This document shows positions 22,809-31,173 of a stretch of DNA of 55,134 nt, one piece after another. Both the position numbers and the translations under genes were made by a program. How positions within the stretch are numbered: the first letter of the stretch is position 1; every line of letters begins with the position of its first letter. This DNA comes from a virus. The notes under the pieces were generated by a model. It was not told the DNA's origin. It saw nothing but the letters and a program-made list of their open reading frames with translations, and made no database searches. The stretch spans positions 1 through 55,134 of the IMG/VR virus record IMGVR_UViG_3300032294_001470; one strand, given 5' to 3'.

Positions 22809-25217
22809 ATGAAATACATCTTAAATTTAGACAATGTGTCTTTGAAAGACATTAATATTGTTGGAGGAAAAAACGCATCATTAGGTGAAATGTTACAACA
22901 CCTAAAAAAATTAGAAATTAAAGTCCCTAATGGATTTGCAATAACTATTGATGGTTATTATGACTTCATAAAACATAATAACTTAGATAAACCAATCAGA
23001 GAACTTATTGGGAATCTAAAAGAAAATGACATTATTGAGCTTAGAAGAACCGGTTTAACGGTAAGACAATTAATTCGTAATGGAGTTTTTCCTGAACAAT
23101 TAAAAAACGAAATACAAACAAAATATCGTGAGTTGTCCGAAATTTATGGTCAAACAATGACTGATGTTGCGGTGAGGTCATCGGCAACTGCAGAAGATTT
23201 GCCCGATGCTTCTTTTGCGGGTCAACAAGAGACTTTCTTAAATGTTAGAGGTTCGGAATCAATCTTAGAATCAGTTAGAAATTGTTTTGCGTCTTTGTTC
23301 ACCGATAGAGCCATTTCATATAGAAATTCTTTTGGTTATGACCATTTCGATGTTGGGTTGTCGGTATGTATCCAAAAAATGGTCCGGTCAGATTTATCTT
23401 CATCCGGAGTCGCATTTTCATTAGACACAGAAAGTGGGTTTAAAGATGTTGTTATGATTAATGGTTCATATGGTTTAGGAGAAATGATAGTTCAAGGAAC
23501 AATATCACCAGATGAATTTATTGTTTTTAAACCATTATTGGAAAAAGGTTTTAGTTCCATAATTGAAAAAAAATTAGGGAATAAAGACCAAAAAATGATT
23601 TATGGTGAAGACCACGGCAAGTTAACCAAAATCGTTAATATTGATGATGAACATAGAAACAATTTTTGTATTAACGATAAACAAGTATTAGAAATCGCAA
23701 AATGGGTTACATCAATTGAAAAATACTACTCAGAATTAAAAGGACATTGGTGTCCAATGGATGTGGAATGGGCGATTGACGGATTAACTAATGAGTTATA
23801 TATTGTTCAGGCTAGACCTGAAACAATCCACTCAAGGAAAAAAAGAGATATATTAACCGAATATACAATTAATACTGAAAATTTAAAACCTATTGTTAAA
23901 GGTAGTGCTGTTGGAGATAAAATCACTAATGGAGAAGTAACTATTATGTATTCATTAGATGGTAGAGACGGGTCGTTAGATTGTTCTGAATTTGTTGAGG
24001 GAAGTGTCTTAGTAACTGATATGACAGACCCTGATTGGGAACCTATAATGAAAAAAGCGTCTGCGATTATAACAAATCGAGGAGGTAGGACATGTCACGC
24101 AGCGATTGTTGCAAGAGAAATGGGATTACCGGCAATTGTTGGAACAATGAATGCTACGGAAATATTAAAAAATAATCAAAAGGTGACGGTATCTTGTGGA
24201 GAAGGAGATGTTGGTTTTGTATATGATGGTTTCATTGATTATGAGAAAATTGAAACAAATTTGGACGATTTACCTGAAGTTTCAACACCAATTATGTTGA
24301 ATGTTGCATCTCCCGAAATCGCATTTAAGTTTTCAAATCTTCCAAACGCAGGTGTTGGTTTGGCAAGAGAAGAATTCATAATAAATAACTATATAAAAGC
24401 ACATCCAATGGCTTTATTAAAACATAAAGAAATTGGAGATGAGGAATTAACAAAACAAATTAATTCAATTATTAAAGGGTATGATGATGAAGAAACTTTC
24501 TTCATTAAAAAATTAAGTTATGGTATTGCAAGAATTGCCGCAGCGTTTTACCCCAATAAAGTTATTGTTAGACTTTCAGACTTTAAATCAAATGAATATA
24601 AAAATCTTTTAGGTGGGTCGTATTTTGAACCGGATGAAGAAAACCCAATGATTGGTTGGAGAGGAGCATCAAGATACTATTCCGACAAATATAAAGAAGC
24701 TTTTGGTATGGAAATTAAGGCAATAAAAAGAGTTAGGGAAAAAATGGGATTTGATAATGTCGTTGTTATGATACCTTTTTGTAGGACCATAGATGAGTTA
24801 TTGAAAGTTTATAAGGTTATGGAATCTTATGGGTTAAAACGAGGTGAGAAAGGGTTAGAAGTTTATTTAATGGCCGAATTACCATCAAACATTTTTATGG
24901 CGGAAGAATTTTCAGAATATGTGGACGGATTCTCAATTGGGTCAAACGATTTAACACAATTAGTGTTAGGTTTAGATAGGGATTCCGCACTTGTTTCTCC
25001 AATTTACGATGAAAGAAATCTTGCGGTTAAAAGAGCGATATCTCATTTAATAAAAATTGGAAAGAAAACAAATACGAAAGTTGGAATTTGTGGTCAAGGT
25101 CCGTCTGATTTCCCTGATTTCGCAGAATTCTTGGTAGAAGAAGGTATTGATAGTATCTCAATAACACCGGATTCATTATTAAAAACATTAAAAACTTTAA
25201 GTAAATTAAAAAAATAA
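22809..25217 (+). CDS. ppsA: Phosphoenolpyruvate synthase (pyruvate, water dikinase)
   Basis: The 802 residues match PpsA in length and order. An N-terminal ATP-binding domain has VGGKNASLGEM (18-28), AVRSSATAEDLPDASFAGQQ (121-140) and MDVEWA..YIVQARPET. The swivelling phosphohistidine domain has GGRTCHAAIVAREMGLPA with catalytic H430. The C-terminal PEP/pyruvate TIM barrel has FSIGSNDLTQLVLGLDRDSA and catalytic C761 in GICGQGPSD. PpsA makes PEP, AMP and phosphate from pyruvate, ATP and water. A complete copy in a phage would be an unusual auxiliary metabolic gene, feeding gluconeogenesis, sugar-nucleotide or aromatic precursors. Confidence 0.95.
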   Translation: MKYILNLDNVSLKDINIVGGKNASLGEMLQHLKKLEIKVPNGFAITIDGYYDFIKHNNLDKPIRELIGNLKENDIIELRRTGLTVRQLIRNGVFPEQLKNEIQTKYRELSEIYGQTMTDVAVRSSATAEDLPDASFAGQQETFLNVRGSESILESVRNCFASLFTDRAISYRNSFGYDHFDVGLSVCIQKMVRSDLSSSGVAFSLDTESGFKDVVMINGSYGLGEMIVQGTISPDEFIVFKPLLEKGFSSIIEKKLGNKDQKMIYGEDHGKLTKIVNIDDEHRNNFCINDKQVLEIAKWVTSIEKYYSELKGHWCPMDVEWAIDGLTNELYIVQARPETIHSRKKRDILTEYTINTENLKPIVKGSAVGDKITNGEVTIMYSLDGRDGSLDCSEFVEGSVLVTDMTDPDWEPIMKKASAIITNRGGRTCHAAIVAREMGLPAIVGTMNATEILKNNQKVTVSCGEGDVGFVYDGFIDYEKIETNLDDLPEVSTPIMLNVASPEIAFKFSNLPNAGVGLAREEFIINNYIKAHPMALLKHKEIGDEELTKQINSIIKGYDDEETFFIKKLSYGIARIAAAFYPNKVIVRLSDFKSNEYKNLLGGSYFEPDEENPMIGWRGASRYYSDKYKEAFGMEIKAIKRVREKMGFDNVVVMIPFCRTIDELLKVYKVMESYGLKRGEKGLEVYLMAELPSNIFMAEEFSEYVDGFSIGSNDLTQLVLGLDRDSALVSPIYDERNLAVKRAISHLIKIGKKTNTKVGICGQGPSDFPDFAEFLVEEGIDSISITPDSLLKTLKTLSKLKK

Positions 25218-25408
25218 TTTCAATTTTATTAATTTTATTCGTTATGGGCTCGTGTTCAAAAGACGAGCTCATACCCAATAAGATTACCAGTAAAATCAAA
25301 CAAACTGAGGTTAAACCTAAAGATACTCTTAAACCAAAGAAGAAAAAGTTCAGACTTTTTAGAAAAAAGAAATGTAAAGTTTCACAAGTTTCTCCGCAAA
25401 TCTCCTAA
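25205..25408 (+). CDS. Small basic lipoprotein, possibly with an ATT start
   Basis: From ATG 25244 the frame gives 54 residues, but this cuts a perfect lipoprotein signal in two. Read from ATT at 25205 it begins (I/M)KKIISILLILFVMGSCSKDE, with lipobox M-G-S-C. A TAA just upstream leaves ATT or ATA as the only codons that include the full signal. The mature part is short and very basic (K-rich, RLFRKKKCK). The 5' end overlaps ppsA by 13 bp and the 3' end overlaps the convergent gene by 50 bp. A small basic outer-membrane lipoprotein could be spanin-like; that is speculative. Confidence 0.55.
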   Translation: MKKIISILLILFVMGSCSKDELIPNKITSKIKQTEVKPKDTLKPKKKKFRLFRKKKCKVSQVSPQIS

Positions 25409-25964
25409 CATATCGATTAACTGAATCTAATTCAGGTTCCATATTTTTAGAATCCATATAACTCAAAATTCCTTGCACCATTTTATCTTTGGATTTGTTG
25501 GCCATATCTAACATTTCCTCATATTCTTCATTATCTTCTTGGTTTGTTCCATAATTCATGTCAATCCATTCTTTACCCGAAAATAAGAATGGTGAAGATG
25601 AATGCATGTTAACAACTCGACTTTCTCTAACTTTATTCAAAAATTCTCTAAAAAATCTCCAATCAAAATGGTCAAATATTTCGGGATTTTCCGAAAAATA
25701 ATCTATTCGAGAATCTCCAACTTTTGATTCTTTAATTTGACTATCAGCAACTTTAACCCAACTATCGGTTACACTAATTAATGCTAAACTAGACCCGTTA
25801 TCCCACTTAACTTCGATAATTTTTCCATCTTCCTCAAATGGGTCACGACCTACTTTAGTGACAACTCCTTCAACTCCCATTGGAACTCCAGTCTCTCCAT
25901 CCATATGAAGACACATTACTCTATCACCTTTAACTAATTCAGGATTTAATTCTCTTTTTGACAT
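25359..25964 (-). CDS. Hypothetical protein with a KOW/SH3-like N-terminal domain
   Basis: The 201-residue product begins with a small beta domain (about 8-70) containing KGDRVMCLHMDGE and EGVVTKVGRDPF, of the KOW or Tudor-like barrel type seen in phage proteins of unknown function. The remainder is acidic and helical. A palindromic ATATTTATAAATAT element lies between its start and that of the divergent gene at 25997. Confidence 0.7.
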   Translation of the reverse strand: MSKRELNPELVKGDRVMCLHMDGETGVPMGVEGVVTKVGRDPFEEDGKIIEVKWDNGSSLALISVTDSWVKVADSQIKESKVGDSRIDYFSENPEIFDHFDWRFFREFLNKVRESRVVNMHSSSPFLFSGKEWIDMNYGTNQEDNEEYEEMLDMANKSKDKMVQGILSYMDSKNMEPELDSVNRYVRRFAEKLVKLYISFF

Positions 25965-25982
25965 ATAAATAAATTATTCAAT

Positions 25983-25996
25983 ATATTTATAAATAT
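25983..25996. promoter_or_regulatory. Divergent ATATTTAT pair (candidate late promoters)
   Basis: ATATTTATAAATAT holds the octamer on both strands. It serves the divergent starts at 25964 (minus) and 25997 (plus). Confidence 0.5.
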
Positions 25997-26617
25997 ATGG
26001 AATTTTTAATTAACGAATCTCAATTGAGAGTTATCTTACAAGAACAAGACCAGTCAAAAATGACTGACTATATGAAAGAATTATATTCATTCACGAGTAA
26101 TATCATCAATAAAGTTAGAAAAACATACGGATTAAATTTGAAGTTGTTACTAACTTGGGGGGCATCGGTTGGTGGTTTAGTGATGCCATTAGATAATTTT
26201 ATCAGAAGTGGTAGGTTTGATATCACGGATGAACAAGTGGCGTTACTTTTGGTTGGGGTTGCTTGCACATATTTCTACGACAATGAAAACGCATTAAAAA
26301 AGATTTTATCGAAAATAAAAGAAGAGGGTCTTGAGGATATTTTTAAAGAAGTTCTATTAAAAGGTAAAAATCTTAAGGATTCGTTCACCAAATTCATTAA
26401 ATCTTCTAAAGTTACCATAAATTCAACTTTGGATATCATAACATATGCGTTTTTGATTCCAATAATAACGGACATTCAGTCTTCAATTACTTCCGGGGAA
26501 GATATCCAAACAGTATCAATGAAAGTCGCCAAAAGATTGGTTGCTTCGGGAGTTGTCTTGGTTGGTCAGGTCGTTTTAACTGAAATTATAAAAAAAATTA
26601 TCAAGAAACTTTCCTAA
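25997..26617 (+). CDS. Leader-bearing membrane-associated protein (candidate virion protein)
   Basis: The 206-residue product starts with the leader EFLINESQLRVILQEQ; the LQEQ site is at 14-17. Afterwards it has several long hydrophobic helices (about 49-65, 80-97, 145-160, 180-200), some likely membrane-inserted. No catalytic motif. It overlaps the convergent gene by 4 bp. Leader plus hydrophobic helices parallels the 5.6-10 kb block. Confidence 0.72.
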   Translation: MEFLINESQLRVILQEQDQSKMTDYMKELYSFTSNIINKVRKTYGLNLKLLLTWGASVGGLVMPLDNFIRSGRFDITDEQVALLLVGVACTYFYDNENALKKILSKIKEEGLEDIFKEVLLKGKNLKDSFTKFIKSSKVTINSTLDIITYAFLIPIITDIQSSITSGEDIQTVSMKVAKRLVASGVVLVGQVVLTEIIKKIIKKLS

Positions 26618-27582
26618 GATAATTCAAGGATTCGTTTAATAACTTTCTCAACATCTTTTGGTGATAAGTTATGTTTTGAGTAATTCTTTACAAACCATCC
26701 TCTAATCACATCTTCGAGTGGTTTTCTTTCTTTTTGAGCTCTTCTTATAAATCCCGCCAATTGAGCCTCTAATTCGTGTTTTTGGGTATAATATTCTAAA
26801 GAGTTTTCAGGTTCATATTCCGGGAATTCCTCTCCTCTATCCAATTGAGACATATGTTCTATCTCATGTCTAACTAACTCATTGAGTTCAAAATGTAATT
26901 CTTCTAAAATTTCTCGGTCGAGATTTGGATTGGAGACTATTTCAATCAATATAATATCTTCATCTGGGTAATATTCACCATCAACTTCAACGGTCTCAAC
27001 ATCTTCACTTGTATTTAATGTTAATTCGATTGAAAACGGACTATAAAGTTTAGGACTCGTATAAACCGTTTCATTACTAATATCTTCAGGTAAAACATAT
27101 TCTCCTTCTTTTTGGTATTTAACCACAGACATAATATCTTTAACTACTTTTCTTACGATATTGTCGTATCTTCCTTCATTAATAAAACTTTCATTAATTT
27201 CGCTCTTTAAATTATTAACCACTTTATCACAAAAAATGTGATTTTCGATATTAAAAAAATTTAGTAAATTATATAAATTATTACTTACTCGTGAAATCAC
27301 TTGAAAAAGTGTAGTATCGGTAGTTGTTAATGTTTTTTCATTTCCTCCGATTGACTCAAAAATACGATTTAGGATTTTAGAACTAACTCTGCCCGCGCTC
27401 TCAAGATATAAGGTATATTCGATAACATTTTGCCAATCACCAACAACTATCAATTTACGGGTTCCTGTAAGTTTAATTTTATAATTAATCACTTCCTCTT
27501 CATAGTAAGGAGACTCTATCGTAAAATTGTGTACTTTAAGAAAATTATTAATTCGTTCTATTGGGAAATTTATTGGCTCCAT
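26614..27582 (-). CDS. Zincin-like protein with HExxH motif
   Basis: The 322-residue product has H239-E240-I-E-H243 within LVRHEIEHMSQ, and a following E-(x)n-KHELEAQ helix that could give the third ligand. This is the pattern of small phage zincins often annotated as hypothetical. The first 150 residues are unassigned. A role in protein processing or host-cell lysis is possible. An ATATTTAT motif lies 5 nt before the ATG. Confidence 0.72.
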   Translation of the reverse strand: MEPINFPIERINNFLKVHNFTIESPYYEEEVINYKIKLTGTRKLIVVGDWQNVIEYTLYLESAGRVSSKILNRIFESIGGNEKTLTTTDTTLFQVISRVSNNLYNLLNFFNIENHIFCDKVVNNLKSEINESFINEGRYDNIVRKVVKDIMSVVKYQKEGEYVLPEDISNETVYTSPKLYSPFSIELTLNTSEDVETVEVDGEYYPDEDIILIEIVSNPNLDREILEELHFELNELVRHEIEHMSQLDRGEEFPEYEPENSLEYYTQKHELEAQLAGFIRRAQKERKPLEDVIRGWFVKNYSKHNLSPKDVEKVIKRILELS

Positions 27583-27587
27583 AATCT

Positions 27588-27595
27588 ATAAATAT
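27588..27595 (-). promoter_or_regulatory. ATATTTAT motif (candidate late promoter)
   Basis: Exact octamer ending 5 nt before the start at 27582. Confidence 0.45.
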
Positions 27596-27598
27596 CCC

Positions 27599-28021
27599 TT
27601 AAAATGGTATTGATAACCCAACACCATATCTAAACCCTTTTGAGTAATTTAATCCCAAAGAAAAATCCAAAGTTTTTTTATTTCTAGTTATCATTCTAAT
27701 TGGGTATAATTTAACCCAAACATCCGGAATTAATTCTAAATCAATTTGTCTATTTTCAATAAATGTTCCAGCCATAATACTAAATGAATTACTTTTATCG
27801 ACATATGAAAGACCTAATCTATTCATAATTGATAATGGAGTGGTATATGTATATGGTTGTGGGAATGATGTGGTGTAATATCCCCCAACATATAACCCAA
27901 CTTGTTTAAAGTTATATGAAGCAACTAAAGAGTTTTGGTTTGGGATATATAAAATATCGGTTTGTTGAGATTTTACAGATAATGTTACCGCTAAGAAAAC
28001 TAATGTTATTATTTTTTTCAT
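27599..28021 (-). CDS. Small exported outer-membrane beta-barrel-like protein
   Basis: The 140 residues begin with a signal peptide (MKKIITLVFLAVTLSVKSQQ) and continue as alternating aromatic beta strands ending in an aromatic residue (GVGLSIPF), a usual sign of outer-membrane barrels. Length suits a four- to eight-stranded barrel. Transcribed from a host-like promoter, so probably expressed early; it might alter the host surface. Confidence 0.7.
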   Translation of the reverse strand: MKKIITLVFLAVTLSVKSQQTDILYIPNQNSLVASYNFKQVGLYVGGYYTTSFPQPYTYTTPLSIMNRLGLSYVDKSNSFSIMAGTFIENRQIDLELIPDVWVKLYPIRMITRNKKTLDFSLGLNYSKGFRYGVGLSIPF

Positions 28022-28040
28022 ATCTAACTATTTTATGTTG

Positions 28041-28048
28041 CAAATATA
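28041..28048 (-). promoter_or_regulatory. Bacteroidota-type -7 box (TATATTTG)
   Basis: TATATTTGCA on the minus strand, 19 nt before the ATG at 28021. Confidence 0.6.
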
Positions 28049-28105
28049 CATAAAAAATTTGATTTAGAGGTAAATATATTTTATATTTTAAAAAAAACTG
28101 AAACA

Positions 28106-29116
28106 ATGTCCAGACTTAACGAATTAAAACGAGACAACCCATCATTAATCCTTAATGTTATCGAAATTATCAATAGTTTATTTAATAAAAGCAAATATAC
28201 CGAATTATCGGTCAATTTAATTAAAAACTATCGAGATAACAGAATGAATAATTATGATAGAGCCGATAATCTAAAGTTAGAATTAATTCATGAATTTAAA
28301 TTAGATGAAGATTTTGTAAACTCAAAATCCAATGAAGAAATAATTAATATTCATTGGTGTTTAGTTGATTATTTTGGGTATCATAATTTTGAGTTGATTA
28401 AAAAATTTGAAGAATTAAACGAAAGAAATTTAATAATTAATAATGATTTAACTAAATTTAAAACTTTTGAGGAGTTGGAGTTGGAGGTATCTTTAGCCGA
28501 ATTAAAGTCAGTAACTAAAGATTTAGAAAAGCAAACCATTAAATTATATGAAAATGATGAATGGTTAATTATTAAACCTATGTCTTTTTTAGCATCTAAA
28601 AAATATGGGGCAACTACAAGATGGTGTACCACTATGGAACACAATCCTGATTATTATTTGAAATACTCAAGAAATGGTATTTTAATTTATTGTTTAAATA
28701 AGAAAACAGGCGATAAGGTTGCGGCATATAAATCCCTTTCCACTCACGAAAATCGCGAAACATCTTTTTGGGACATGTCCGACATCAGAATTGATTCAAT
28801 TGAAAGTGGATTACCTAATGAAATTATGGAAGTCATTAAGAATGAGTTCATTAATATGAAAAAAACTAACTGGGATTTATTGTCCGAAGATGACGCAAAT
28901 AATCAATTATTATGGATTCAGCGAAACTCGTATGACAAAGAGTTTATAGTACCTGAACCTATGTTGACAAGAATTGGAATTGAGGAATACACTGAGGAGA
29001 TTAATGAATATGTTGGAGAACCTGGTGAACTTAGCTTTGTCCCTCAAAGAGCTCGAATTATTCCGTTTAGACCACATGAAACCTCAAATGATGAGGTCCC
29101 GACGAATCGAGGTTAA
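28106..29116 (+). CDS. WCTT-motif phage protein, paralogue 2
   Basis: The 336-residue product shares with the protein at 16105-16977 the start MSRLxxLK and the central YGATTRWCTT..RNGILIYCL..DKVAAYK block. The N- and C-terminal parts differ, which suggests a conserved catalytic or binding core with variable surroundings. No membrane segment. Function unknown. Its 3' end overlaps the convergent cupin-like gene by 4 bp. Confidence 0.75.
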   Translation: MSRLNELKRDNPSLILNVIEIINSLFNKSKYTELSVNLIKNYRDNRMNNYDRADNLKLELIHEFKLDEDFVNSKSNEEIINIHWCLVDYFGYHNFELIKKFEELNERNLIINNDLTKFKTFEELELEVSLAELKSVTKDLEKQTIKLYENDEWLIIKPMSFLASKKYGATTRWCTTMEHNPDYYLKYSRNGILIYCLNKKTGDKVAAYKSLSTHENRETSFWDMSDIRIDSIESGLPNEIMEVIKNEFINMKKTNWDLLSEDDANNQLLWIQRNSYDKEFIVPEPMLTRIGIEEYTEEINEYVGEPGELSFVPQRARIIPFRPHETSNDEVPTNRG

Positions 29117-29382
29117 TCAAATTCTTCAATCTCAACAACTAAATTACTACCACCCTTTAAGACACGATGCCAAGCAAGTTTTGGAATGAAGATTTGTTTG
29201 GTATCGTCCAATTTTATGGGTAATTCATTTTCCATTTGAAATTGCCATCCACCACCCTCAAGAATTGTAACTTTTCGGTCGTTAAGGTCTTGGTGCCATT
29301 TTAATTCATAATCATCAACATCGGGACTAAATGTCCTGATTTTTTTATTATCAATTTCAACTTGTTCAAACGGAAACTCCAT
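29113..29382 (-). CDS. Small cupin-like protein
   Basis: The ATG at 29382 gives 89 residues. Alternating strands, ELKWHQDL, EGGGWQFQ and PKLAWHRVLKG resemble a cupin fold with two histidines, as in small phage/bacterial proteins that may bind metal or sugars. Weak call. It lies 24 bp downstream of the leader protein gene at 29407-30033. Confidence 0.55.
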   Translation of the reverse strand: MEFPFEQVEIDNKKIRTFSPDVDDYELKWHQDLNDRKVTILEGGGWQFQMENELPIKLDDTKQIFIPKLAWHRVLKGGSNLVVEIEEFD

Positions 29383-29406
29383 GATAGATTTTAATGACAA
29401 TATGGT

Positions 29407-30033
29407 TTACCAAGAATTTGAAGACGATAGTCCTAATTGTTTAGCGTAACGACCAACTGAACAACTCCAATATCCTGCCGTTGTTCTATCTTTCTTTTGG
29501 TCACATTTATGACGAGCCCTAAAAGACTTCGCAGCCTTTTTATTTGCATTTTTAATTCTTAATCCAGGGTCACCAAAAGTAACTTTTTTAATTCCACCAC
29601 CCGGTGATTTTACATAAACCGCAAACTTTTTAGGACCACCAGGTGTTCTGAATGGTTTGTTTAATTTAACATTCTTTCCACGATGTTTGGCTTCAGATAA
29701 AATATCTTCTTCAGTCTCGACCTCATAAATAAATGGTGCGTCCAAGTATATGTATTCCTTACCTATTTTCACTTTTTTACCTAAATCGGATTCTATCATC
29801 ATAGTATCCTCTTCATTTAATTTTATATTTCCTTCGGTATATAATTTTCTTACCTCATTAACTAAATCAAAATAACTTTCAGAGTAAACTCTAAAAACAT
29901 TATCAGTTAATGTTAGACCATTGTCTATATGATATTGTAGAGCATCTGAAACTTTAACATTTTCAGTTAATACTAAAGTTCTATTTAATTGTTCTTCTAA
30001 TGTTTCTCTAATTAGTTTGCGTAAATTCATCAC
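29407..30033 (-). CDS. Leader-bearing protein with DUF5872-like basic C-terminal domain
   Basis: The 208 residues begin with MMNLRKLIRETLEEQLN, a leader with LEEQ at 12-15. The C-terminal 80 residues carry VTFGDPGLRIKN, KSFRARHKCDQKKDRTTAGY and a W-S-C motif. Similar segments occur in phages and large DNA viruses, and I believe the family is called DUF5872. Its conserved Cys, His, Lys and Arg may bind nucleic acid. The leader and an ATATTTAT motif upstream support a late, possibly packaged protein. Confidence 0.72.
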   Translation of the reverse strand: MMNLRKLIRETLEEQLNRTLVLTENVKVSDALQYHIDNGLTLTDNVFRVYSESYFDLVNEVRKLYTEGNIKLNEEDTMMIESDLGKKVKIGKEYIYLDAPFIYEVETEEDILSEAKHRGKNVKLNKPFRTPGGPKKFAVYVKSPGGGIKKVTFGDPGLRIKNANKKAAKSFRARHKCDQKKDRTTAGYWSCSVGRYAKQLGLSSSNSW

Positions 30034-30047
30034 ATTTTATTTTACTT

Positions 30048-30055
30048 ATAAATAT
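30048..30055 (-). promoter_or_regulatory. ATATTTAT motif (candidate late promoter)
   Basis: Exact octamer 14 nt before the start at 30033. Confidence 0.45.
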
Positions 30056-30069
30056 ACTAACATGTATCT

Positions 30070-31173
30070 TTATTGGGAAGAAGATGATAAGTCAACATCA
30101 CCTAATACAATATACCTTAAATTTAACACAATTGGTGATGTTGTAAAATTAACATCAAAAAAAGATGATGAATTTATAGTATTAAAATTATTCAATGTTA
30201 TGGTTGAATAGGTCGATGATGTGAACCATAACACTTCGGTTAATGGATTCATCCCCGTTAAACTTCTTGCAAGTAGATATCCATCATCAATATAAACTCT
30301 TCCATTTTTGTTAATATCACCAGCTCTCATCTTCGGTCCGGTATTCAATACCAATCCCGGGTTTAATACCGGAGGAACGCTAACATTTCTCGCTTCGTTC
30401 AATAATAAAGATAAATCGTTGTTAGTTAATGTTGTTGAGAATGATGGGATTATCCTATAAGTCATATTATATTCGTTTGGTTTCAATGAGTAATTTCCAC
30501 TTATATCAACATTACTACTATCAATTAATGTGGTGGTTGCGCCATTAATTTTGAATAATTTTAATTTTGGTCGATTAACCAACCCTGATGGTATGGAAAG
30601 ATTTCCACTTATTGTTTCGGTTGGGGGTAAGTTTGGATTTGGTTGGGCCCCAGCAATTGTGGTCTTAAAATCAAAAGTATTACCATAAGGATAAGTTCCA
30701 CATATTACAGGAGAACCGGAATATTGCATAATAAATCTCATAAAAACGGGTCCGTTAAAGACTGTCGTTGGAACAACAAATGTTGAAGTTATTGTTTTGG
30801 TTCCTGTCCAAGAAGTGTTGGTGCTATGAACTAATTCTCCAGCATCTGTTAAAACTCCATTCCCGTTAAAATCAATCCATAATTTGAAATATTCCATGTA
30901 ATTACCATTTGTAACTGCGGTATATGAAATGGATATGGTTTGACCTGCGGTAATGGTTGGGACTGCCGTTCCATTGGTGTAGTTAAAATAACCTGCCGGA
31001 TTACCTCCGGATGCTGCGGTAAATCCATTACTACCTGCATATGTTTGTCCGTTTATCGTAACACTGGAAACATACTCACAACAAAATGTTGTTGGGTGAC
31101 TAGTACATAATGAAGTTTGAGAGTGTACGAAACTACTTATCGATAATAAAATGAATAACAAATATTTCATCAT
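30070..31173 (-). CDS. Secreted GEVED-domain protein with dockerin-like segment
   Basis: The 367 residues carry a signal peptide (cleavage after VHS, before QTS), a GEVED-type beta domain (about 40-175; WIDFNGNGVLTDAGE), a carboxypeptidase-regulatory-like strand region (about 190-260), and a dockerin-like calcium loop (GDINKNGRVYIDDGY). It ends at YIVLGDVDLSSSSQ. The longer protein at 34437-36341 has the same last module (YFVLGDVDRTHSSP) but continues into further domains, so this one looks like a shortened paralogue without a sorting domain. It belongs to the seven-gene envelope cassette and overlaps the upstream gene by 4 bp. Confidence 0.8.
   Translation of the reverse strand: MMKYLLFILLSISSFVHSQTSLCTSHPTTFCCEYVSSVTINGQTYAGSNGFTAASGGNPAGYFNYTNGTAVPTITAGQTISISYTAVTNGNYMEYFKLWIDFNGNGVLTDAGELVHSTNTSWTGTKTITSTFVVPTTVFNGPVFMRFIMQYSGSPVICGTYPYGNTFDFKTTIAGAQPNPNLPPTETISGNLSIPSGLVNRPKLKLFKINGATTTLIDSSNVDISGNYSLKPNEYNMTYRIIPSFSTTLTNNDLSLLLNEARNVSVPPVLNPGLVLNTGPKMRAGDINKNGRVYIDDGYLLARSLTGMNPLTEVLWFTSSTYSTITLNNFNTINSSSFFDVNFTTSPIVLNLRYIVLGDVDLSSSSQ

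Noticed and set aside
30062-30211. Plus-strand frame beginning MYLYWEEDDKST, preceded by TATAAATAT
   Set aside because: It lies almost entirely antisense to the 3' end of the GEVED protein gene, whose C-terminus is supported by similarity to the paralogue at 34437-36341. The motif upstream serves the minus-strand gene at 30033.
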